A stretch of 5,354 bases of DNA. Source: Treponema sp. GTDB lineage: Bacteria; Spirochaetota; Spirochaetia; Treponematales; Breznakiellaceae. Every line of letters begins with the position of its first letter. The stretch's first letter is position 1. Made by a program: the position numbers and the translations under genes. Positions 1 to 4,431 of the stretch are shown here, piece by piece. Under the pieces are notes generated by a model. That model ran no database searches. It was not told the origin of the DNA and worked only from the letters and a program-made list of their open reading frames with translations. Location of the stretch: positions 1-5,354 of the forward strand of contig JAISAN010000176.1 of NCBI GenBank assembly GCA_031266635.1, in the 5' to 3' direction.

Positions 1-9
1 CTCAGACAT
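1..9 (-). CDS. 5' end of a riboswitch-controlled gene (first 3 codons, M-S-E)
   Basis: An ATG at 9-7 on the - strand follows a good ribosome site, GGGAGG at 22-17, with 7 nt between them, and opens a frame (Met-Ser-Glu) that runs out of the window. It lies directly downstream of a TPP riboswitch and its hairpin. By the usual logic of such leaders it should encode a thiamin biosynthesis, salvage or transport protein. Three codons cannot say which one, so the product is unknown. The start is inferred from the ribosome site spacing only. Confidence 0.45.
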
Positions 10-40
10 AAAAAAGCCTCCCTTGGAAACGCGGGGAGGC
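10..40 (-). terminator. Intrinsic terminator hairpin overlapping the Shine-Dalgarno (riboswitch expression platform)
   Basis: On the - strand a perfect 7-bp GC-rich stem (GCCTCCC at 40-34 with GGGAGGC at 22-16) closes an 11-nt loop and is followed at once by six T residues (15-10). This is the form of a Rho-independent terminator. The 3' arm also contains the GGGAGG ribosome site of the ATG at 9-7, so the same helix would hide the site in any transcript that reads through. It is the expected OFF structure of the TPP riboswitch upstream. A competing 5-bp hairpin, AACGC (43-39) with GCGTT (32-28), would break the stem and free the ribosome site. Confidence 0.8.
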
Positions 41-58
41 GTTCAACGCGCAATAACG

Positions 59-118
59 GACGCTTAAACATTCCCTCCGCCGGCATTATCCGGATCAGGT
101 TCAAGGGTTTAAAGCGTC
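59..118 (-). promoter_or_regulatory. Candidate alternative helix of the TPP riboswitch (59-69 with 107-118)
   Basis: On the - strand GACGCTTTAAAC (118-107) is complementary to GTTTAAGCGTC (69-59): 11 bp with one bulged T. Forming it would use the 3' strand of the aptamer P3a stem (116-111), part of the conserved ACCC (108-105) and three bases of the P1 3' strand (69-67). It is therefore mutually exclusive with the ligand-bound fold. I infer that it is the ligand-free conformation. How it would signal to the terminator at 40-16 is not clear, because the two helices do not overlap. Confidence 0.4.
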
Positions 119-174
119 AAGCCGCTTTCTCTCAGCCGGAACCGGCAGACTCTGCCAATCCAGCACCCCATGTT
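67..174 (-). ncRNA. TPP riboswitch (THI element) aptamer
   Basis: The - strand shows the conserved THI-box elements in order: GGGGTGC (169-163), CTGAGA (135-130), ACCC (108-105), CCTGATCCGGATAATGCC and GGAGGGAA (78-71). P1 is closed by AACAT (174-170) with ATGTT (71-67). The variable P3a stem is AAAGCG (128-123) with CGCTTT (116-111) around a 6-nt loop. These match the family almost letter for letter. The aptamer binds thiamin pyrophosphate and normally turns off the downstream gene. Here the platform is the hairpin at 40-16 and the target gene begins at 9. It is transcribed away from the catechol operon and has no evident functional link with it. Confidence 0.96.
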
Positions 175-185
175 ACTACGATGAA

Positions 186-213
186 ACTATCACAAAAAGG
201 GGAAATGTGTCAA
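186..213 (-). promoter_or_regulatory. Sigma-70-type promoter for the TPP riboswitch transcript
   Basis: On the - strand a perfect -35 TTGACA (213-208) is followed after 16 nt by GATAGT (191-186, 4 of 6 to consensus), with an extended -10 TG directly upstream. The predicted start falls near 176-180, just ahead of the aptamer P1 strand at 174, which supports the assignment. The promoter points left, away from the catechol operon. Confidence 0.65.
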
Positions 214-239
214 GAGGTGACTTCAGCAATTCGTAATTT

Positions 240-314
240 AACCACGAACGCCACAAACAGACACGAACTTTTGCATCGAAATTCCTGTTCGTTTGGTTCG
301 TGAGGTTTGTGGTT
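240..314. repeat. Imperfect intergenic palindrome built of CACGAAC-like units
   Basis: The left arm (240-268) reads AACCACGAACGCCACAAAC and onward. The right arm (287-314), read on the opposite strand, begins AACCACAAACCTCACGAAC. The arms match at roughly three quarters of positions across an 18-nt spacer (269-286). Within each arm a short CAC-G/A-AAC unit recurs with about 10-nt spacing. There is no ORF, no T-run after the structure, and it lies between two divergent promoters. It looks like a REP-type intergenic repeat rather than an operator or terminator. Whether other copies exist cannot be seen in this window. Confidence 0.6.
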
Positions 315-349
315 CCGATATTTTTATGACAAAATTAATCATTTTTTCC

Positions 350-381
350 TTGACAAATTAAAAAACCGGGTACACCATTAT
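350..381 (+). promoter_or_regulatory. Probable promoter of the catechol meta-cleavage operon
   Basis: A perfect -35 TTGACA (350-355) stands 60 bp before the first gene. No good -10 sits at the usual 17 nt (CACCAT at 373-378 matches 3 of 6). The best match, CATTAT (376-381, 4 of 6), lies at 20 nt. A strong -35 with a weak or badly spaced -10 is typical of promoters that need an activator. That reading is an inference, and no regulator gene is present in the window. Confidence 0.45.
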
Positions 382-388
382 CCGATAA
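367..388. promoter_or_regulatory. Candidate operator dyads over the operon promoter
   Basis: Two overlapping inverted repeats are visible. One is CGGGTA (367-372) with TATCCG (379-384), 5 of 6 complementary across 6 nt. The other is the perfect 11-bp TTATC-C-GATAA (378-388). They cover the -10 and start region of the presumed operon promoter, where a repressor or activator could act. Short dyads also arise by chance, and neither matches an operator I can name. Confidence 0.3.
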
Positions 389-396
389 CATCACAT

Positions 397-402
397 GAGG
401 AG
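397..402 (+). promoter_or_regulatory. Ribosome binding site that fixes the start of the hydrolase gene
   Basis: GAGGAG lies 7 nt before the ATG at 410. An in-frame ATG at 395 overlaps this site and has no ribosome site of its own, so 410 is the start. Confidence 0.8.
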
Positions 403-409
403 AATCACT

Positions 410-1231
410 ATGAGTGACAGACCGGAAATCGCCAACAGTATCCAGACCGGCGATTTTAAAACAAATTACCACGACCTTGGAAAAGGATCCCCGGTAACAT
501 TGCTTCACGGTTCCGGCCCCGGGGTTACGGCCTGGGCTAACTGGGGCAGGCTTTTTCCGCTTATAAAAGACGATTTCCGCATAATCGCGCCGGATATGTC
601 CGGTTTCGGCTTTACCGAGAGGGTTCCCGGCAGGGTAGAAACGATGAACGGCTGGGTCCAGCAGACCATCGACCTGCTGGACGCGCTTAAAATAGAAAAG
701 ACCAACCTCGTGGGGAATTCCTTTGGCGGCGCGCTGGCCCTGTCCCTGGCGATAAAGTACCCCCAACGGGTCAACAAGCTGGTCCTGATGGGGGCCATGG
801 GGGTCACTTTCCCGATAACCTACGGCCTGGATCAGGGCTGGGGTTACGAGCCTTCGCTGGAACACATGGAAGAACTGCTGGAAATTTTCACCTACGACCA
901 CAGTTTTGCCAACAAGGATCTGATTAAGAGCCGCTATGAATCCAGTATTCAGCCGGGTTTCCAGGAGAGTTTCCACGCCCTGTTCCCCGAGCCCCGGCAG
1001 AAGGGGGTAGAGGCTATGGCGGGGAACCAGCAGTACATCCGGAATATTCCCCACGAAACCCTTATTGTTCATGGCCGGGAAGACCGGGTGATACCTCTGG
1101 AGAATTCCTACCGGCTGCTTCAGCTTATCGACAATGCCCAGCTCCACGTATTCGGCAAATGCGGCCACTGGACCCAGATTGAACATACCCAGGAATTCGC
1201 GGATCTTATCCGCGTCTTCTTCAAGCGCTAG
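410..1231 (+). CDS. dmpD: 2-hydroxymuconic semialdehyde hydrolase (alpha/beta hydrolase, DmpD/XylF type)
   Basis: This 273-residue cytoplasmic enzyme is a carbon-carbon bond hydrolase of the MhpC/BphD/XylF group. It cleaves the extradiol product 2-hydroxymuconic semialdehyde to 2-hydroxypenta-2,4-dienoate and formate, or releases acetate from the methyl-ketone product. Visible features are the oxyanion-hole motif HGSGPG (33-38), the nucleophile elbow GNSFGG with Ser104, Asp225 in HGREDRVIP and His253 in GKCGHW, which together form the triad. Stretches such as LVLMGAMGV, FPITYGL, PGFQESF and GHWTQIEH are as I recall them from XylF/DmpD, which points to this subgroup rather than BphD. There is no signal peptide and the length is normal. 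It is the first gene of the operon, with the next gene 9 nt downstream. Substrate preference between aldehyde and ketone products cannot be read from the sequence. Confidence 0.93.
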   Translation: MSDRPEIANSIQTGDFKTNYHDLGKGSPVTLLHGSGPGVTAWANWGRLFPLIKDDFRIIAPDMSGFGFTERVPGRVETMNGWVQQTIDLLDALKIEKTNLVGNSFGGALALSLAIKYPQRVNKLVLMGAMGVTFPITYGLDQGWGYEPSLEHMEELLEIFTYDHSFANKDLIKSRYESSIQPGFQESFHALFPEPRQKGVEAMAGNQQYIRNIPHETLIVHGREDRVIPLENSYRLLQLIDNAQLHVFGKCGHWTQIEHTQEFADLIRVFFKR

Positions 1232-1240
1232 GGCGGGTTT

Positions 1241-2023
1241 ATGGACGAAAAACGGATCGCCGCGTACGCGGAACAGCTTTTTAACGCGGAACGGAACCGC
1301 CGGGCAATTCCGCCCCTGACGGAGCAGGACCCTTCCCTCACCATTGACGACGCCTATCAGATTCAGCTTGCCAATGTGAGGCGGGTTCTGGACATGGGCC
1401 ATACCGTATCGGGCAAGAAGATCGGCCTTACCTCGCCGGGGATCCAGCAACAGATGGGGGTCAACGAGCCGGATTACGGCCACCTCTTTGCCGCCATGGA
1501 CTGCAAAGACGGGAGCATACCCGCCGCGGATCTGCTTCAGCCCAAGATCGAGGGGGAAATCGCCTTTGTCCTCAAGGCGGACCTTGCCGGGGGCAGGGTT
1601 AGCCGGGAAGATGTGCTGGCCGCCACGGATTATGTGGCGGCGGCCTTCGAGATTGTGGACAGCCGTGTCGCGGACTGGAAGATAAAGCTGGTGGATACCG
1701 TTTCGGACAACGCCTCTTCGGGGCGCTATGTGCTGGGCGCCGCGCGGCTTAAACTGAGTGCGGTTGATCTTCCCGCGGTGTCCATGAAGCTGTACAAAAA
1801 CGGCGGCGAACTGGTGGGCGAAGGGACCGGAGAGGCGGTGCTGGGAGACCCCTGCGTTTCGGTGGCCTGGCTTGCCAACCGGCTGTGGACCTACGGCGTG
1901 ACGCTCAAGGCCGGGGAAGTGATCCTCTCGGGGGCTTTTTCCGCGGCCCCGCCGGCGAAAAAAGGCGATTCGTTCCGGGCGGAATTTTCCTCCTTTGGCG
2001 CGGTGGAAGCTCAATTCGTATAA
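1241..2023 (+). CDS. dmpE: 2-oxopent-4-enoate hydratase (DmpE/XylJ/MhpD family)
   Basis: This 260-residue enzyme adds water to 2-hydroxypenta-2,4-dienoate, the hydrolase product, to give 4-hydroxy-2-oxovalerate. It needs a divalent metal. Family marks are GKKIGLTS (58-65), EPDYGHLF (76-83), the metal-site pattern I-E-G-E (Glu104, Glu106) with Glu137 in the FEIVDSR block, and the SDNASSGRYVLG stretch. The length is that of MhpD/DmpE. The related 4-oxalocrotonate decarboxylase (DmpH) shares the fold and is the main alternative. The hydratase call rests on the motif set and on the position between hydrolase and aldolase genes. The start follows the previous stop by 9 nt with only a weak GGGCGGG upstream, so translation is probably coupled. 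A 197-bp gap with hairpins separates it from the next gene. Confidence 0.88.
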   Translation: MDEKRIAAYAEQLFNAERNRRAIPPLTEQDPSLTIDDAYQIQLANVRRVLDMGHTVSGKKIGLTSPGIQQQMGVNEPDYGHLFAAMDCKDGSIPAADLLQPKIEGEIAFVLKADLAGGRVSREDVLAATDYVAAAFEIVDSRVADWKIKLVDTVSDNASSGRYVLGAARLKLSAVDLPAVSMKLYKNGGELVGEGTGEAVLGDPCVSVAWLANRLWTYGVTLKAGEVILSGAFSAAPPAKKGDSFRAEFSSFGAVEAQFV

Positions 2024-2027
2024 GAAC

Positions 2028-2116
2028 TGAGGCTGTTCCAAAACTTCAGTTTTTGGAACAGCAACCTTAGATTTACGAGGTTTTTTCAAAACCAACCGGG
2101 TTTTGGAACAACCTCA
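2028..2116. repeat. Two related hairpins in the gap between dmpE and dmpF
   Basis: Hairpin 1 is a perfect 12-bp stem, 2032-2043 (GCTGTTCCAAAA) with 2051-2062, and a 7-nt loop. Hairpin 2 pairs 2077-2093 with 2099-2115 at 15 of 17 positions around a 5-nt loop. The arms are related: TTTTGGAACA occurs directly at 2051-2060 and 2101-2110, and 2028-2044 is complementary to 2100-2116 at 16 of 17 positions, so the outermost arms could also pair with each other. No solid T-run follows either hairpin. It could be a REP/MITE-like repeat, an RNA-stability element or an attenuator inside the operon. The sequence does not decide among these. Confidence 0.7.
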
Positions 2117-2128
2117 ATTTTCGAAAAG

Positions 2129-2158
2129 TTTAGATGTAAAAAGTGTCGTTATTATAAG
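2129..2158 (+). promoter_or_regulatory. Possible internal promoter ahead of dmpF
   Basis: TTTAGA (2129-2134, 4 of 6 to TTGACA) is followed after 18 nt by TATAAG (2153-2158, 5 of 6 to TATAAT). A perfect 10-bp palindrome, GGAAATTTCC (2161-2170), covers the predicted start point and could be an operator. The position, in AT-rich non-coding DNA about 60 bp before the next gene, fits an internal promoter, but such matches are common in AT-rich DNA. Confidence 0.3.
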
Positions 2159-2220
2159 CTGGAAATTTCCGGTTGGGTTTTCGGTTAGCTGAAAATACCT
2201 GACTAAAAAAGGCGGCTATT

Positions 2221-3093
2221 ATGGATAAGATAAAAGTTGGCATCATCGGGCCGGGAAATATCGGCAGCGATCTGATGTACAAGGTTATGAAAAGCGCGAA
2301 TCTCCAGATGTACATGATGGCGGGGATCGTCGAGTCCGAAGGGATCAAGCGGGCCGCGGGGCTGGGGTTCAAAACTTCCGTTCGGGGAGTGGACGCGGTG
2401 GCGGAAGACCCGGACATACAAATTGTTTTTGACGCTACCAGCGCCAAGGCCCACCTCCACAACTCGCCGATCCTCAAGGCCGCGGGAAAAATTGCCATTG
2501 ACATGACCCCCGCGGCGGTGGGGCCCTATGTGGTTCCCTGCGTGAACCTGGACAAGTTTAGCGACGAGGTGGATTTCAACATGGTTACCTGCGGGGGCCA
2601 GGCCACGGTTCCCATCGCCCACGCCATAAACCGGGCCGCGGACGCGGAATACTGCGAAATTGTGTCCTGCATCTCCTCAAAAAGCGCCGGCCCCGGAACC
2701 AGGGCGAACATTGATGAATTTACCGAAACCACCGCCAAAGCCCTCCAGGTGGTGGGGGGCGCGGACCGGAGCAAGGCAATCATCGTCCTCAACCCCGCGG
2801 AACCGCCCCTGATGATGACCAATACGGTGTACGCCCTGGTGAAAAATCCCGACGAAAAAAAGATCATCGAGTCGGTGAACGATATTATCCGGGAGGTTCA
2901 GAGCTATGTGCCCGGTTACCGCCTGCGGGTTCCGCCGGTGATCGACGGCAGCAAGGTAACGGTGATCATCGAGGTAGAGGGGGCGGGAGATTTCCTGCCG
3001 TCCTACGCGGGCAATCTGGACATCATCAATCAGGCGGCGGTGGCGGTGGCCGGCAGGCTGGCGGCAAAGATGCTGGCTTCGGGGAGGAATTAA
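2221..3093 (+). CDS. dmpF: Acetaldehyde dehydrogenase, acylating (DmpF/XylQ/MhpF family)
   Basis: This 290-residue protein converts acetaldehyde, NAD+ and CoA to acetyl-CoA. In this family it works as a complex with the aldolase encoded next, which passes the toxic aldehyde through an internal channel. An N-terminal Rossmann motif GIIGPGNIGSDL (7-18) binds NAD. The catalytic cysteine is Cys124 in NMVTCGGQATVP. The blocks SSKSAGPGTRANIDEFTETT (152-171), NPAEPPL (191-197) and YAGNLDI (262-268) are family signatures. Compared with my memory of Pseudomonas DmpF (about 312 residues) it is shorter, mainly near 236-247, where about 16 residues are missing before the conserved EVEGA. The core looks intact, so it should be active. 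The ribosome site (AAGGCGG, 7 nt before the ATG) is weak. The stop lies 1 nt before the aldolase ATG. Confidence 0.95.
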   Translation: MDKIKVGIIGPGNIGSDLMYKVMKSANLQMYMMAGIVESEGIKRAAGLGFKTSVRGVDAVAEDPDIQIVFDATSAKAHLHNSPILKAAGKIAIDMTPAAVGPYVVPCVNLDKFSDEVDFNMVTCGGQATVPIAHAINRAADAEYCEIVSCISSKSAGPGTRANIDEFTETTAKALQVVGGADRSKAIIVLNPAEPPLMMTNTVYALVKNPDEKKIIESVNDIIREVQSYVPGYRLRVPPVIDGSKVTVIIEVEGAGDFLPSYAGNLDIINQAAVAVAGRLAAKMLASGRN

Positions 3094-3094
3094 T

Positions 3095-4102
3095 ATGCGG
3101 GATGACAGGATATACATTGTCGATACAACCCTCCGGGACGGCAGCCACGCGGTGAGCCACAGTTTTACCGCGGAACAGGCGGCGGCGGTGGCGGAAGGCC
3201 TGGACAAGGCGGGGATTGAACTTATCGAGATAAGCCACGGCGACGGCATTGCCGGTTCGTCCATTAACTACGGTTTTTCCAAAGTACCCGAACTGGAGCT
3301 TCTTGCCGCGGCGGGAAAGGTGGTAAAAAAAGCGAAACTTGGGGTCCTCCTTCTGCCGGGAATAGGAACCATCGAGGATCTCAAGCGGGCCCGCGAACAG
3401 GGGGCCAACGCCGTCCGGGTTGCCACCCATGTAACCGAAGCGGATATTGCCATCCAGCATATTCAATGGGCCAGGCAGAACGGCATGTTCACCGTTGGTT
3501 TCCTGATGATGACCCACATGGCCGGCCCGGAAAAGATCGTGGAGCAGGCGAAAATTTTTGAGGATGCCGGGGCGGATTATATCAATCTGGCGGATTCCTC
3601 CGGGTACATGACCCCCAATGACGTAAAGGCCCGGGTGAGCGCCCTGAAAGCGGCGACCAGTCTGCCCATCGGCTTTCACGCCCACAACAACCTGGGCCTG
3701 GCGGTGGCCAACTCCCTGGCGGCGGTGGAGGAGGGAGCGTCCTATATCGACGCCACCTGCCGGGGCCTCGGCGCGGGGGCGGGGAACACCCAGACCGAGG
3801 TGTTCTGCGCGGTACTCCAGCGGCTGGGGTATCACACAGGGATAGACAGCTACGCCCTTATGGACCTGGCGGAAGATGTGGTGGAACCCCTGATGCACCG
3901 GCCCCAGGTTATCAGAACCGATTCCCTTATGCTGGGTTACGCGGGGGTCTATTCCAGCTTCCTGCTCCACACCCGCCGGGCGGCGGAAAAATTCGGCCTC
4001 CCGCCCCGGGACATTCTGGTAGAACTGGGGCGGCGGCGCATGGTGGGCGGCCAGGAAGACATGATCGTCGATGTGGCGTACCAGCTCAAACACGCGCGGT
4101 AA
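3095..4102 (+). CDS. dmpG: 4-hydroxy-2-oxovalerate aldolase (DmpG/XylK/MhpE family)
   Basis: This 335-residue class II aldolase splits 4-hydroxy-2-oxovalerate into pyruvate and acetaldehyde. It belongs to the HMGL-like TIM-barrel family with a C-terminal domain that contacts the acylating dehydrogenase. The N-terminal motif DTTLRDGSHAVSH gives Arg14, Asp15 (metal ligand) and His18 (catalytic base). FHAHNNLG supplies metal ligands His194 and His196. Tyr285 in GYAGVYSSFL corresponds to the active-site tyrosine of DmpG. The length is slightly below the usual 340-350 residues but no block is missing. A strong ribosome site, GGGGAGG (3081-3087), lies in the end of dmpF. The 1-nt gap between the genes suggests coupled translation and equal amounts of the two subunits, as the channelling complex needs. 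Confidence 0.96.
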   Translation: MRDDRIYIVDTTLRDGSHAVSHSFTAEQAAAVAEGLDKAGIELIEISHGDGIAGSSINYGFSKVPELELLAAAGKVVKKAKLGVLLLPGIGTIEDLKRAREQGANAVRVATHVTEADIAIQHIQWARQNGMFTVGFLMMTHMAGPEKIVEQAKIFEDAGADYINLADSSGYMTPNDVKARVSALKAATSLPIGFHAHNNLGLAVANSLAAVEEGASYIDATCRGLGAGAGNTQTEVFCAVLQRLGYHTGIDSYALMDLAEDVVEPLMHRPQVIRTDSLMLGYAGVYSSFLLHTRRAAEKFGLPPRDILVELGRRRMVGGQEDMIVDVAYQLKHAR

Positions 4103-4120
4103 GCGGGAGAATCCGGCGGA

Positions 4121-4405
4121 ATGGGACAGCGGTATCAGATTAAGGTGGAGGATACGGGGGAATGTTTTTCCTGTACCGGCGAACAGGCGGTGCTGGCGGC
4201 GATGCTGCGCGCCCGCCGGGGGCCGCTGGACTACGGGTGCTGCGGCGGGGGCTGCGGAGTCTGCCGGATGCGGATCGTGTCCGGGGAGTGGACCCTTTTC
4301 AGGCCCATGAGCCGGGCCCATGTGAGCGAATCGGATCTAAAGCAGGGCATAGCCCTTTTATGTTGTGTTCAACCCCGGAGCGATATGGTTATCGCCCGGG
4401 TGTAA
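4121..4405 (+). CDS. dmpQ: Plant-type [2Fe-2S] ferredoxin, catechol dioxygenase reactivation (DmpQ/XylT type)
   Basis: This 94-residue ferredoxin carries the cluster pattern Cys40-X4-Cys45-X2-Cys48 in YGCCGGGCGVC, with Cys81 in the LLCC stretch as the fourth ligand. RMRIVSG and MSRAHVS after the cluster loop are as in XylT/DmpQ/NahT. Those proteins re-reduce the active-site iron of catechol 2,3-dioxygenase after oxidative inactivation. The gene sits directly ahead of the dioxygenase here, as in Pseudomonas. Oddities are extra cysteines (Cys41, Cys82) beside two ligands where XylT has Arg and Gln, as I recall it, and a C terminus about 15-20 residues shorter than XylT. The start has GGGAG (4105-4109) 11 nt upstream, slightly far. 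It begins 18 nt after the aldolase stop. The electron donor is not encoded in the window. Confidence 0.9.
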   Translation: MGQRYQIKVEDTGECFSCTGEQAVLAAMLRARRGPLDYGCCGGGCGVCRMRIVSGEWTLFRPMSRAHVSESDLKQGIALLCCVQPRSDMVIARV

Positions 4406-4420
4406 CAAATATTTTTGTAC

Positions 4421-4425
4421 GGAGG
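4421..4425 (+). promoter_or_regulatory. Ribosome binding site that fixes the start of the dioxygenase gene
   Basis: GGAGG stands 6 nt before the ATG at 4432. The reading frame is open much further upstream (to 4162), but that stretch overlaps the ferredoxin gene in another frame and resembles no dioxygenase. Starting at 4432 gives 306 residues, the family length. Confidence 0.88.
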
Positions 4426-4431
4426 AAAATT

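Noticed and set aside
395..409. Alternative start (ATG at 395) for the hydrolase
   Set aside because: It overlaps the ribosome site GAGGAG used by the ATG at 410 and lacks one itself.
2032..2062. Intrinsic terminator after dmpE
   Set aside because: The 12-bp stem is strong but is followed by AACCTTAG rather than a run of T, so I list it only as a repeat/hairpin.
335..2095. A 586-codon open frame on the - strand opposite dmpD and dmpE
   Set aside because: It runs antisense to two well-recognised genes, spans their junction and the operon promoter, and its translation (rich in Arg, Gly, Pro, His) resembles no family. It is a by-product of GC-rich codon use in the real genes.
3026..4321. A 431-codon open frame on the - strand opposite dmpG and the start of dmpQ
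   Set aside because: Same reasoning: antisense to genes with intact catalytic motifs, low-complexity composition, no ribosome site or domain.
4405..4418. Small hairpin ACAAA-TATT-TTTGT between dmpQ and dmpB
   Set aside because: Only 5 AT-rich base pairs with no T-run after it, and it sits just before a strong ribosome site; too weak to call a terminator.
4162..4431. Upstream extension of the dioxygenase frame by 90 codons
   Set aside because: It overlaps the ferredoxin gene in another frame, its sequence is unlike any dioxygenase, and the ATG at 4432 has a clear ribosome site and gives the family length.
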